This document shows positions 1 through 12,289 of a stretch of 64,000 nucleotides of DNA, in pieces. The first letter of the stretch is position 1. Each line of letters starts with the position of its first letter. Position numbers and translations under genes: made by a program. The DNA comes from Hippophae tibetana (taxonomy: Eukaryota > Streptophyta > Magnoliopsida > Rosales > Elaeagnaceae). Location: NCBI GenBank assembly GCA_037013495.1, contig CM072806.1, forward strand, positions 50,045,314-50,109,313, read 5' to 3'. Below the pieces are notes generated by a model that saw only the letters and a list, made by a program, of their open reading frames with translations, did not search any database and was not told the DNA's origin.

Positions 1-3000
1 GTTTTTGAGTTCACATTCCATCGTTTACATTACTTATAAAGGGCTAAAAAATTTGTCGCACCTTTTTCTGTTGTTTTCTATTCTTCTTCTTTTGGGTTCT
101 AATCTAATCATCTTCAACACATTTTTAGCAATTCAATTTTTCCTATTCTTTTGAGTTTATGGTTTGTTAGGTAGTTCGCTAAAGGTTCTGTATCATTTGG
201 TATTAGAGCCTTGGTTTTTGAAAAGATGTTATCTATCTTCATTTAGCCTTTTTTTTGAATTTTAGATTTCAAAAACAAATTCGTCATTCGATTGTTTTTT
301 GCATTCTTGATTGCTCTTTGCATTCTTGAGTCACAAATCACAAAAAAAAAAAAAACATTTGTCCTTCAAGTCTTGTGTTTTCATTCAATTTTGTTGTCAT
401 TGTTTTTGTATTTGGATTTTGTTTTGTTGTTTTATTTGAATTATTCGTATCTTTTTATGGTATTTTTTTTCCATGTTCAATATATCTTTGTTCTTAAAAA
501 AAAAAGTGGTGAGCTGCTACAACTCACAATTTAAAAAAAGTGATACATTGGCTTTGTAACTTTAAACAGTCATAACTTTTGACTCGGGGATCGAAACGAC
601 TATTATAATATATTAAATTGAAGCTCTTTTCAATTCTTAAAACCAAATAAAATTTTTGCTTTATTCTCAACATTTTTGAGTTCAAATTCCATCGTTTACA
701 TTACTTATCAATTCCTTAAAGTTTTGTCGCACCTTTTTATGTTGTTTTCTTTTCTTATTATTTAGGGTTATAATCTAATCATCTTGAACACGTTCTTAGC
801 GATTTAACTTTTCCTATTCCTTTGAGTTTATGGTTTTCTAGGTAGTTCTCTAAAGGGTCCACGTCATTTGGTATCAGAGTCTTGGTTGTTGAAAAAAGGT
901 TATCTATCTTCATTTAGCTTTGTTTTGAATTTTATATTTCAAAAACAAATATTTGTCCTTTGATTGTTTTTTGCATTCTCAATTTATTTCTTCATTCTTC
1001 AGTCATAAATCACACAAAAAAATAAGAGCTGCTGCAGTTCACAGCTTCAGAAAAAGTGATAAATTGGCAATGCAACTTTAAACAGTCATAACTTTTGACT
1101 CGAGGATCGAAACAACTATTATAATATATTAAATCAAATTTTGTTTTGATTCCTAGAAATAACGCCAAAATTTAGCTTTGTTCCCAACATTTCGAGCTCA
1201 AATTCCATTGTTTACAATACATACCAAGGGCTTAAAGTTTTGTCGCACCTTTTTGCCTTGTTTTCCGTTCTTCTTCTTTAAGGTTAAAATTTGATCATCT
1301 TCAACACCTTCTTAGCAATTTAATTATTCTTATTCCTTTGAGTTCATAGGTTCTTAGGTTGTTCACCTAAATGTTCTACATCTTTTGGTATCTGACTCTT
1401 GGTTGTTGAAAACATCTTATCTATCTTCTTCTATCTTTGTTTTGAATTTTAGATTTCAAAAAATAATTTGTCCTTTGATTATTTTCTGCATTCTTGATTG
1501 TTTTCTGCGTTCTTTATTCATAAATTATATATAAAAAAAATTTTGTCCTTGAAGTCTTGTGGTTTTTTTCAATTTTTTTGTCGTTGTTTTCGTCTTTCAA
1601 TTTTTTTCGTTGTTTTCTTTGAATTATTTGTATCGTTTTCTTGTTCTTTGTTATCGGTGTTTAATATATCTTTGTTTTTCAAAAACAAAAAGAAAAGAGG
1701 AGAGCTGCTGTAGTTCACAGATTTAGAAGATGTGATAAATTGGTGATTCAACTTTAAACAACCATAACTTTTGACTCGGGGATCAAAACAACTATTATAA
1801 TATAATAAATCAAAGATTGTTTCGATTCCTAAAAACAACTTCAAACTTTAGATTTTTTTCCAACATTTTCGAGCTCAAATTCCATCGCTTACAATAATTA
1901 CCAAGGGCTTAAATATTTGTTGCACCTTTTTATGTTGTTTCCTATTCTTCTTCTTTAGGGTTCTAATCTAATCATAATCAACACATTCTTAGCTATTCAA
2001 TTGTACCTATTCCTTTGAGTTTACAGTTTCCTAGGTTGTTCGCTAAAGAATCTGCATCATTTGGTATGAGAGTCTTGGTTGTTGAAAAGAGGTTATCTAT
2101 CTTCATTTATCTTTGTCTTGAATTTTAGATTTAAAAAAAAAAGAATTGTCCTTCGATTGTTTTCTACATTCTTGATTGCTCTCGGCGTTCTTGAGTCACA
2201 AATCACAAAAAAAGAAAAAAATTGTCATTCAAGCCCTGTGTTTTCTTTAAATTTTGTGGTCGTTGTTTTCCTCTTTGGATTTTATTTCGTGTTTTATTTG
2301 AATTATTCGTATCTTTTTCTGGTACTTTTTTATATGTTTAATATATCTTTGTTCTTCAAAAAAAAAAAGAGCTACTACAACTCACAGTTTAAAAAAACGT
2401 GATAAATTAGCTTTGTAACTTTAAACAATCATACCTTTTGACTCGGGGATCAAAATGACTATTATAATATATTAAATTGAAGCTCGTTTCAATTCCTAAA
2501 ACCAAACCAAACTTTAGCTTTATTTTTAGCATTTTCGAGTTCAAATTCCATCGTTTTATTACTTTTCAAGGGCTTAAAGTTTGGTCGCACCTTTTTGTGT
2601 TGTTTTCTATTCTTCTTCTTTAGGGTTCTAATCTATTCATCTTCAACACGTTCTTAGCGATTCAGGTTTTCCTATTCCTTTGAGTTTATGGTTTCCTAGG
2701 TTGTTCACTAAAGGGTCTGCATCATTTGGTATCAGAGCCTTGGTTCTTAAAAAGAGTTTATATATCTTCATTTAGCTTTGTTTTGAATATTAGATTTAAA
2801 AAAAATCATCCTTCGATTGTTTTCTGCATTCTTGAGTCACAAATGACAAAAAACAAATTTGTCCTTCGAGTCTTGTGTTTTCATTCAATTTTGTTGTCGT
2901 TGTTTTTGTCTCTGGATTTTGTTTTGTTGTTTTATTTGAATTATTAGTATGTTTTTCTGGTACTTTTTTTATGTTCAATATATCTTTGTTCTTAAAAAAA

Positions 3001-5246
3001 AAGTGGCAAGCTGTTACAACTCACAATTTAAAGAAAAAATGATAAATTGGTATTGTAACTTTAAATAGTCATAAATTTTGACTCGGGGATCGAAACGATT
3101 ATTATAATATATTAAATTGAAGCTCTTTTCGATTCTTAAAACAAAATCAAACTTTTGCTTTATTGTCAAAAATTTTGAGTTCAAATTCCATCATTTATAT
3201 TACTTATCAAGGGCTCAAAGTTTTGTCGCATCGTTTTGTGTTGTTTTCTTTTCTTCTTTAGGGTTCTAATCTAATCATCTTGAACACGTTCTTAGCAATT
3301 TAATTTTTCCTATTCCTTTGAGTTTATGGTTTCCTAAGTTACTTGCTAAAGGGTCCGCATCATTTGATATCAAAGTCTTTGTTGTAGAAAAGAGGTTATC
3401 TATCTTCATTTAGCTTTGTTTTGAATTTTAGATTTCAAAAAAAAAAATTTCCTTTGATTGTTTTCTGCGTTCTTGAGTCATAAATCACGAAAAAATATAT
3501 ATTTCAAGTCTTGTTTTTTTTCAATTTTGTTGTCTTTGTTTTCGTCTTTGGATTTTATTTCGTTGTTTTTTTTGAATTATTCGTATTGTTTTCTTATTCT
3601 TTTTTTTGGTGTTCAATCTATCTTTGATCTTCAAAAAACAAAAAGAAAAGAGGAGAGCTGATACAACTCACAATTTTAAAAAAAGTGATAAATTGGCTTT
3701 GTAACATTAAACAGTTATAACTTTTGACTCGGAAATCAAAACGACTATTATAATATATTAAATTGAAGCTCGTTTCAATTCCTAAAACCAAACCAAACTT
3801 TAGCTTTATTCTCTGGGTTTTCGAGCTTAAATTCCATCATTTAAACTAATTACCAATGGCTTAAAGTTTTGTCATAACTTTTTGGGTTGTTTTATGTTCT
3901 TTTTCTTTAGGGTTCGTATATGATCATCGTCAACAACTTCTTAGCAATTTAATCGTTCTTATTCCTTAGAGTTAATAGGTTATTTTCCTAAAGTGTCCGC
4001 CTCATTTGGTTTTAGAGACTTGGTTGCTAAAAACATGTTATCTATCTTCATCTATCTTTGTTTTGAATTTTATATTTCAAAAAAAATATTTGTCCTTTGA
4101 TTTTTTTCTACATTCTCAATTTCTTTCTCTACTCTTGAGTCACAAATCCCAAAAATAAAGTTTGTCCTTCAAGTCTTGTGTTTTTTTCTTTCAATTTTGT
4201 TGTCTTTGGATTTTATTTCGGTGTTTTCTTAGAATTATTTGAATTGTTTTCTTGTTCTTTTTTTCGGTGTTCAATCAATCTTTGATCTTCGAAAAACAAA
4301 AAGAAAAGAGGAGAACTATTGCAGTTCACAGTTTCAGAAGAATTGATAAATTGGCGATGCAACTTTAAATAGTCATAACTTTTGACTCGGGGATCGAAAT
4401 GATTATTATAATATATTAAATCGAAGTTCATTTCGATTCCTAAAAACAACACCAAACTTTAGCTTTGTTCCCAGAATTTTCCAGCTCAAATTCCATTGTT
4501 TACAATATATACCAAGGGCTTTAAGTTTTGTCGCACCCTTTTATGTTGTTTTCCGTTCTTCTTCTTCAGGGTAAAAATCTGATCATCTTCAACACCTTCT
4601 TAGAAATTTAATCATTCTTATTCCTTTTAGTTCATAGGTTCTTAAGTTGTTCACCTAAATGGTCCGTATCTTTTGGTACCAAAACCTTGGTTGCTGAAAA
4701 CATCTTATCTATCTTCATCTATCTTTGTTTTGAATTTTAGATTTCAAAAAAATAATATGTCCTTTGATTGTTTTCTACATTCTTTAGTCATAAATCATAA
4801 AAAAATAAATTCCGTCCTTTAAGTCTTGTGTTTTCTTTCAATTTTGTGGTCGTTGTTTTCATCTTTGAATTTTGTTTCGTTGTTTTCTTTGAATTTTTCG
4901 AATCATTTTTTTATTTGTTATTGGTGTTGAATCTATCTTTGTTCTTAAAAAACAAAAAGAAAAGAGGAGATTTGGTATAGTTTACAGTTTCAAAAGAAGT
5001 GATAAATTGGCGAAGTTCGTTTCAATTACTAAAAACAACACCAAACGTTAGCTTTCTTCCCAGAATTTTTGAGCTCAAATTCCTTCGTTTACAATACTTA
5101 CTAAGGGCATAAAGTTTTGTCACACCTTTTTATGTTGTTTCTTATTCTTCATCTTTAGGGTTCTAATCTAATCATTTTCAACACATTCTTAGCGACTCAA
5201 TTTTTCCTATTCCTTTGAGTTTATGGTTTCCTAGGTTTTTCGCTAA
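1..5246 (+). repeat. Tandem array of about 650-bp units derived from A-family LTR end, PBS and leader
   Basis: Direct repeats anchored on GAGYTCAAATTCCATYGTTT start near 7, 678, 1194, 1871, 2537, 3177, 3823, 4482 and 5071, giving intervals of about 516-677 bp. Each unit carries the last ~150 bp of the A LTR, a Met-tRNA PBS-like site (about 198, 869, 1386, 2062, 2727, 3365, 4007, 4674), and the first ~450 bp of the leader. The leader part includes a T-rich stretch and a conserved CATAACTTTTGACTCGGGGA block. Units are clearly related but diverged. The short intervals (units 2 and 8) lack internal leader segments. The short ORFs inside are AT-rich and show no protein family. The array runs off the left edge and ends at about 5246 just before an LTR end. 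The array is seen directly; its origin from A is inferred from the match to 13600-14250. Confidence 0.88.
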
Positions 5247-5960
5247 ATATATGGGATTCCATTAGTTCATTTCTTTGCATAACTTCTATTTGCATATATT
5301 TTTGAATGAGTGTCTAACCAATAGGATCAGTGTAATATTGAGTGTATGACTTGTAAGGATTAGAGTCAAAACGAATTCAAATTCCTAAGGCTTAAATTGG
5401 ATAAGTCAAAGTTGATACATTTTTTATATTAATTATGAATTTGTTATTTGTAACTAATTTTTATAATAAACTATGACTCTTTAGAATATTAATGTAGCTT
5501 ATGTTTTAGATTTTGATAATAAACTTAAAAGAGGTTAAAACATGAGAATTTTTGTTATTTAATTATTTATTTTTTGTTTTAGTTTTTACTTAGTTATTTT
5601 TAATTTTATTTTTAATTTTTGTATTTGTAAATTTTTTTGTTTTTATTTTTGTTATTTCTTACAATTTTCCATTTAATATGATGTTTATGAGTACCATCAC
5701 TGAAAGCTCTCACGAGACTTAAACTCGTTCACTACGAAAACTTAGGGAAGGGTTTGTTATATACACTAAATGCAATCGTGTCAATTTGTGGAAATGATTT
5801 AGGTTAGTTTAATTTATTTATTTTAGTTTTTTTAGTCTTTCACTTTCTTGGTTAGAGACTACCAAAAAACTAGTTGGGCGTTGTGATTATTGCTTGATTT
5901 AGTTGTATTTAAATGTAATATGTAGATTTGAATTTTTACAATTTTATCATTATCTAACAA
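5247..5960. other. AT-rich sequence without recognisable gene
   Basis: There is no ORF with family resemblance and no clear LTR end in this stretch. It follows the break in the tandem array and precedes the old E-type LTR. It is probably decayed transposon sequence, but nothing specific supports that. Confidence 0.4.
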
Positions 5961-7330
5961 ATATATGTTTTTGGAATCACCGGTACGTTTTATTATTTTT
6001 TAGGTATTTTTGGCTTCGAATTGATTCAAAAGAGAAATACTTGAAGAAATCATGCCTAAAGAAAGATTATCACATGTAAATCTTACTTGTGTTCCAATCA
6101 GTTTGTATGGGGTGAAATAAGAAAAGAAAGTGAAGAAAAACAGTTTAATATGTGTCGCGACAGTGGAGATATTGTGCCACGTCACGACCTTCTCAGTATT
6201 TGATTTCAAGCATACCAAAAGTGGTATAGGCCATGGTATGGATAAAAGTAAGCCACAATGCACCATGATATTTTCCTCAAGATCCTTTTTTTTCCTACTT
6301 TCCCTCAGTTATAAAAGTAGCCCATTTCTTTATTTTCTACACAACAATTGAGAGCTTCAATTCTGAATTTTAAAACAAATTCTATTTGAGAATTTGTATT
6401 AGCTTAGAATTTTTATTTTCTTTAGATTTGTGTAGTAGTTTTGATTCAATAAATAGTTTAGGTAGATCTTTTTGGAGGTTTTTCATATCACAGATTGGAA
6501 TCAAAGTTCTATAAACTGAGGAATACATTTGAAGTATAAATTTATTTGTATTTTATTATTTATAGATTTAATTTATGTAATGTTTTCAATTTTATTTATA
6601 TTATATTAATGATTTATTAGATTTAAGCATGTCTAGCCAAAACCTGCTATATATATTAATTATGTTGTTATGCTAGTGAAATATTAATTTAGGTAAATAA
6701 TTTTATAAAATAAATTTTTTTATTCATTTATTCAAGATTTCTACAAAATTTATTACTAATAAATATATTGAAAATATATTTTTAGTAATAAATTTATAAT
6801 CTGAAGGTTAGACTTTAGGATATGATTTTTACACCTTGAATGAGTGTTTAAATTAATAGCTCTACATTGATTAAAATGGTTTGTTAATTCCTTAGGAATA
6901 AAGCATAACTTAATATTATCAATTAATGATCCCAACCAAAATACTTTAATTTATTTAATTGATAACAAAACTGATCCCCGCCAAAATACTTTTTCATAGA
7001 TAAAAAGAAAAATCAATAACTTGAATTATACCTTTAATAACCTAATTAATTTTGAGCAAATACGATTAACTACTAATATATCCCATAAATATTCAATTGA
7101 GTGTTAACTATTTATCTATCCTATATTTTTTGAATCAATTCTATTCTTATCCTTTAACTTTATGTCAATAGATTAGATTTTTCAAAACTCAAAATATTGT
7201 GATAGAATATTTTTGTTTTTGTTTTTAAAAATTTGTTGAATTATTTAAAACAACAAAGTTCCCCTTTAGCTTGACCTTGCAAGTATACTTATTGTTTTTT
7301 TACATAATGATTAGTGCACTTGCAACCTGA
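5961..7330 (+). mobile_element. Old, diverged relative of the E-family LTR
   Basis: Several blocks match the better-preserved E solo LTR at 33971-35977 in the same order. These are GGAATCACCGGTA then TTTTTAGGTATTTT (about 5973), AATACTTGAAG (about 6029), TTGATTCAATAAATRG (about 6440), TTGTTATGCT.G.GAAATATTAA (about 6665), ACCTTGAATGAGTGTTTAAA (about 6832) and CTTGACCTTGCAAGTATACTTAT (about 7270, near the LTR 3' end). A TATA-like TTATAAAAG lies near 6309 and a palindrome TGTCGCGACA at 6153-6162. It lacks the GC-rich block of the younger copy. Both outer boundaries are uncertain, and the ORFs here are shadows without family resemblance. Confidence 0.6.
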
Positions 7331-7852
7331 TAACTCTATAAAAAATAGAGTCATTAACGCACTTTTTTACTTAATATTTACATGTTTTATTTAATAAATA
7401 GTATTTTTATGGCCAAATAAAGTAAAATATAAACTTTTTAGTGAAAATGGGTGAAAATATAATTTTTGGAATATTTTTGGATTTTTTATGAATTTTTAAT
7501 GCAGGACCAATCAAAAGCTACCACGTGGCATACCACGCAAACAACTGATCTGATTGGGCCAACCACGCAGATGCAAGCATAGAGAGGGAATCACATTGCG
7601 TCACGTGTGAGGAGGACGAAACACACACCATGTGTCACAACGACGTTCAATCTGAGTTTGGAAATCAGTCAATGTGACATGCCACGTGTTGCCACGCCAT
7701 TGCAACGCGCATTCTATCTATACGCCATGCCATCCGTTGTCTAGAATCACGACGTGCCACATGTTGCTGACTCAGCAAGTGTTGACTCTAACCGGTTTCT
7801 CTTACCACGTGTCATTCTCTGATTGGTGTTGTCTCTTTAAGAGAACATGAAC
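7331..7852. other. Non-coding sequence rich in CACGTG-type boxes
   Basis: There is no gene. Between about 7540 and 7815 the motif CCACGTG or close variants recurs (7541, 7600, 7682, 7806), with CCAAT-like and GATTGG boxes. This is the look of a plant LTR or gene promoter. It lies at the left side of the inverted LTR at 7853, so it may belong to a retrotransposon U3, but no boundary is visible. Confidence 0.4.
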
Positions 7853-8560
7853 GTACAAGTATACACTATCACAGTAATAAATGATAAGTAAGATATCGTT
7901 CCCACGAAGATTTTTTACTAATATTTGTTAAGTACTAAAATAGTTTCCACCTAATTTTATCCAAATAATCGATAGTTGGATAAAGTTTAACTAACTAATT
8001 TTTTTATAACAATTTATAAGAAAATTCTAGGATTGTAGTTTCACCAAATTAATCCACTTGAATTATATTATTTTCTCTTGATTTATGTTCTCACATTTAA
8101 TTTGTCAACCAAGAACTCCTAATTTATCCATATGTCTTTTCCGATAACAAATAATTCACTATATTCCTATGAGAATTAAATTCACCAAGATTCATTAAGT
8201 TCAAAGTTCTCAAATAGCTAACATACAATATAGGAATATTCCTATCCCTTATATATATGTGTTATTCTATCCACGAGCAACACATAAAAATGTATTTTCC
8301 AAGTTTATTTAAGTGTCACAGATCAATTGATTAATCTTCCAATAATCAAAAGCATTAAGCACAGATAAAATAAACAACTTCAAAACATCCCATAAATCGT
8401 TCAAAAATAATTAATTCAAGCTTCATAATTTAAGCTACATTGCAACCCTAGAACAAATAAATTAGTTCATAGCAAAAATAGATATTACAATACGAAAATA
8501 TTTAGACATTTCAGAGAAATAAAATTAAAAGAAAAAGATTAGAAGAAATTATGACTCACT
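7853..8560 (-). mobile_element. LTR 3' part of an Athila/Tat-like element, inverted
   Basis: The reverse complement of about 7853-7920 matches the end of the LTR just before the tRNA-Asp PBS at 10320. It shares the block TCTTCGTGGGAACGATAT, the TTATCATT..ATTACT stretch and TGATAG.GTATACTTGT. The rest of the segment is AT-rich and only weakly alignable to 9460-10200. With the plus-strand copy it forms an inverted LTR pair about 2.4 kb apart. No PBS is seen on its left side. The extent to 8560 is approximate. Confidence 0.55.
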
Positions 8561-9239
8561 AGAAGAACAACAAGACACATGGTAGCTTCGTATTGGGCTG
8601 GATGAGAGGGCGCATGTGGATTAGGTGGACCGCATCGCACGAGAAATATGTGCACTGGTCTGTGCACAACTGCTAGCCTCCACTCGCGTGGAGTGTGGGA
8701 TGCACGCATGATCTGGGCCATTAACTATTTGATCTGACGGTGGGTGAAGGAGACATGTATCAAGAAAATCATTTACGTAGATAGGTGGGCCCCACTCTAC
8801 GTGCCGAATAGTGTGTTGTAGCTAGAAACACGTCCAATCGCCCGTGTAGCACTTGCATCTCACTCACCTGATCCTCACCATTGAATTTTTGATCTGACGG
8901 TGCATGAGGCGCGCTGAACAATGATGCACGTGGTAGTCCTTCTCTACGTAGAAAAACAAATGTTTTTTTAATTGCATTTAAGCCCTCTAATTTAATTCAA
9001 ATTAATTTCCAACTCTTTTTATTTACAATTAAGTCCTCTTTTAATTCAAATTAAATTTTAAACTTTTGTTATTTGCAATTAAGTCTTTTTTTTATAATTT
9101 AAATTCTTTAATTTTCTTTAAAAATATATTTCTAAAAAAACTAACAGTAAATAATAATTTAATAACTTAAAATTAACTAAAAACATTAAGAACATAGAAA
9201 TTATAATTAATAAATTGGACAAAATAACTCTACAATATA
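8561..9239. other. Moderately GC-richer promoter-like sequence, no gene
   Basis: No convincing coding region is present; an ORF of 60 codons at 8539-8721 (minus) has no recognisable family. A GATCTGACGGTG motif occurs at 8731 and again at 8891, indicating a 160-bp partial duplication. CACGTGG occurs near 8928. From 8960 to 9240 the sequence is AT-rich with repeated AATTAAGTCC-type blocks. It probably belongs to the U3 regions of the flanking LTRs. Confidence 0.35.
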
Positions 9240-10316
9240 GAGTTATCAATTGGCCGAATGAATTTATGATGCCACGTGTCATGTTGTGATTGGCTAAAAC
9301 TGTCAATTTTGCTTGTTTTGATCGTAGCCCTTGATTTGAAGCTAATCGAACTGTCCAGATAGCATCTGAGCTTTATTTAAGCCTCAAATCACTCCATAAA
9401 CTTTAATTAGCCTCCATTATCATAATTTTGGTCAGTTTTTAGAGCTAGAAAGAGAGAAGAATTCAATAGACGACACAATTTTGGTGGAGATTCAAGTGGA
9501 GATTAATTCTACAATTCAAGAGATTTATTGTTTTTTTTTCTACTCTTTTCTTTATCAATTTTATGTATTTCTTTATGAAAAATATGAGCTTTATGAACAC
9601 AATTATGTGTAATTAATTTATTAATCTAGGGATCTTATGAACCGAATTTTCAACATGTGATGATCTAAAATTTTATCCTAGTTGTAATTATAATTTAATT
9701 GTATTATTTAATCTGATTTGTATGCTATTAATTGTTTGGCCAACAATTTATCTATAGAGGTAATTAAATAGTTTTGAGAGAATTATTTAATTGTTTGTCT
9801 TGATTAAATAACATGCATAGTTTTTAGGTAGAGATGTATGATTCTTATGTATGTGATCCATAATTGATGAACTTAATGAGTAGTATACAATTTAATTGGC
9901 ATGGGATTATGATTAAATTAATTACTATATAGTGTGTAGTTTACTTGAGAGAGGAATACATGCTAGATTAGATTCAATTGATCATGTAATTAATTGATAA
10001 TTATATTTGGAGGATTTTAGCGATTTGCATGTTTAGAAAATTGGGAGATTAAGTATTCTTAGATATTTTCTCAAAAATCTTTTTAGTTACAAAAATCTGA
10101 TTTAATTAATTATTGCTTTTTAATTTTAGTTATTTTAATTTTGCTTCATTAAAATATAAGAACACCAAAAAATTGATTTTTATTATTTTTAGTTTTAAAA
10201 ATTAGTTTCTAAGAAAATAATCTTCGTGGGAACGATATTTTCTTATCATTATATTACTTGTTGTGATAGATATACTTGTGTATTCATTACACACACTTCG
10301 TGTGTGGTGATGGAGT
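9240..10316 (+). mobile_element. 5' LTR of an Athila/Tat-like Ty3/gypsy element
   Basis: This AT-rich sequence leads directly to a tRNA-Asp type PBS at 10320. It begins with promoter-like motifs (CCACGTGTCA at about 9272, GATTGG, TTATTTAAGCC near 9370). It ends with TCTTCGTGGGAACGATAT and a run of alternating CACA/TGTG. The left boundary is a guess. The right boundary is fixed within about 20 bp by the PBS. It matches the inverted copy at 7853. Confidence 0.6.
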
Positions 10317-10319
10317 TTT

Positions 10320-10337
10320 TGGCGCCATTGCCACGGA
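10320..10337 (+). promoter_or_regulatory. Primer binding site complementary to tRNA-Asp
   Basis: The sequence TGGCGCCATTGCCACGGA corresponds to the complement of the plant tRNA-Asp 3' end (TGGCGCCGTTGCCGGGGA) with three mismatches. This PBS type is characteristic of Athila/Tat-lineage Ty3/gypsy elements, and the gag-pol remnants that follow fit that lineage. Confidence 0.85.
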
Positions 10338-10598
10338 TTATAAATATTAGAAATTAATATTTTTTTTTACTTATTATTATTTTAATTTATTTTTCTTTAC
10401 TTTACTTTAAATTGTAATTTACATATTTTCTTTTATTGACTTATTTATTTATTTTAGTTAATTTATTTTGGTTAATTTATTTTATTTATTCATTTTTTCA
10501 CTTTTATTTATTTATTTAGTTTTTTTTTTAATTTTTATCTATTATTTATTTATAATTTAGACACATCCTTTAGTGTTATTAGAAACATAGAGTAGAAA

Positions 10599-11815
10599 AT
10601 GGCTAGTAATAATTATCAATGTTCAATAAATATAATGATAACCACAAGAAGAGTAGGTGAAATGCATGAGGTAAATGATATCATGGCGCTTACAACTGAA
10701 TTTTCATCTTTGGTAAATCTTTTGATGGTTCAAAACTCGCTAGCGAGTATAAACTAGGTCCATGATTCAAGGGTGTTGTGTGTGTTTTGTGATGGAGCCC
10801 ATTTGTTTGATAATTGTCCATATAATCCTGAATTGGTCTTCTATATGGGTAATGTGAACCAAAAAAATGATCCATACTCAAACACATATAACTTAGGATG
10901 GAGGCAACATCCAAATTTCTCTTGGAATAACAACAATCAAGGTGGTAATCAATTCAACCATCAATCATTTCCACCACCTAGTTTCCAATAACCACAACAA
11001 TTACAAGCCCAAGAAAAGAAGCCACCTACTGAGGACAATACAAATGCCTTAATGGGGATGATGAACGACTTCATCTAATCATTTAATACAAAAGTGTCAA
11101 CTCAAGAGGATTCAATTCAAAATTTGGAGAATCAAATGGGACAACTTGCTCAGGTTATAAGTCAAAGGCCTCAAGGTAACCTTCCAAGTGACACAATTGT
11201 AAACCTAAGAAGAGAAGGTAAGGACCAATGCAACGACATAGCCTTTAAGAGTGGTAAAACTTTAGAACAAGAACATAAGATAGAAAAGGATGAGGAGAAA
11301 TGGGAAATTAAAAAGGATGAGAAGGAATTAGTGGATAAAAAGAGTAATGGAAAGGAAATAATTCATCCAAAAAAGAACAACATCTACAAACCCACTATTC
11401 CTTTCCCTCAATGACTGCAAAAGCAAAGGTCAGATATGCAGTTTTCAAAATTTCTAGAAGTCTTCAAGAAGCTACACATAAATATACCATTTGTAGAGGC
11501 ACTTGAACAAATGTCATCTTATGCCAAAATCACGAAGGATATACTATCAAAGAAAAGGAGGCTTAGAGCCCATGAAACAATAACCTTGACTAAAGATTAT
11601 AGTGCCATCCTTAATAGAAAACTACCACAAAAATTGAAAGATTCAAGTAGTTTTCACATCCCTTGCACTATTGGGAACATCCGTTTTGGCAAGGCACTAT
11701 ATGACTTGGGTTCTAGCATTAACCTTATGCCATTATCGGTCTTCAAGAGATTGGGGCTTGGTAAAGCCAAACCCACTTCAGTAACATTACAAATGGCAAA
11801 TAGATCAATTAAGAG
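10599..11815 (+). pseudogene. Athila-like gag C-terminus and start of retropepsin, broken by stops
   Basis: A single reading frame runs from an ATG at 10599 to about 11815, interrupted by stops near 10755, 10989, 11076 and 11412. The N-terminal capsid part of gag is largely missing. A zinc-knuckle-like region (CVFCDGAHLFDNCPYNP) at about 10782 is followed by an NPYSNTYN..WRQHPNFSW-like segment, then NLENQMGQLA at about 11124 and a lysine/glutamate-rich spacer. The retropepsin region includes IPCTIGNIRFGKALYDLGSS and INLMPLSVF, where the catalytic-site aspartate lies in YDLGSS. A frameshift at about 11815 (a G lost from a G-run before the VVED segment) ends this frame. The order and wording match the Athila group; it is non-functional. 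Confidence 0.85.
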
Positions 11816-11818
11816 ACC

Positions 11819-12289
11819 TTGGGTGTGGTAGAAGATTTGCTAGTAAAAGTAGACAAATTCATCTTTCTGGTGGACTTCATTGTTGTAGATATGCAAGAAG
11901 ACCATGAAATTCATATCATACTTGGTCTTCCATTCTTAACAACTAGAAGAACACTCATTGATGTACAAAAAGGTGAACTTACAATGAGAGTGCAAGATGA
12001 ACAAGTAATGTTTAAAGTTTTTAAAGAATTTGAACACCTTAATATTGATAATGCTAATGAATGTTTAAGGATAAATTTTATTGTTTGTGGAAGTAGCTTA
12101 AAAGAATCTATTGAGTTGTCCACACTTAAGATGGTTACATATGATGCTATGAACAAGGACATAAACTCACTAGAAAACAACTCAACCTATTATAACTTTG
12201 AAAGTATGTCATTGAAGGTTGATATTGTGGAAATTGTGAACTTTTTAGAGGATGCACCTCTCATGTACCAAAAGGTGTGCTTACAATGA
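11819..12289 (+). pseudogene. Athila-like retropepsin C-terminal part and spacer
   Basis: This continues the preceding protease in the +2 frame after the frameshift. VVEDLLVKVDKFIFLVDFIV and HIILGLPFLTTRRTLID are the flap/C-terminal lobe motifs of the Athila-type protease. The ILGLPFL loop corresponds to the conserved IILGRPFL. The last ~100 residues form a less conserved spacer before RT, and part of it is duplicated downstream. Confidence 0.8.

Noticed and set aside
292..3661. Phe/Leu-rich short ORFs in the left array (e.g. 292-534, 2079-2402)
   Set aside because: They are translations of T-rich leader sequence, repeated with the array and frameshifted from unit to unit.
1..5246. CRISPR-like or protein-coding interpretation of the repeats
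   Set aside because: Units are ~650 bp, diverged, non-palindromic and match retrotransposon LTR/leader sequence; plant genomes have no CRISPR arrays.
6130..6351. 73-codon ORF near 6130 as a gene
   Set aside because: It overlaps the old E-type LTR and has no recognisable protein motif.
8539..8721. 60-codon ORF in a less AT-rich patch
   Set aside because: No family resemblance, and it lies in promoter-like LTR sequence.
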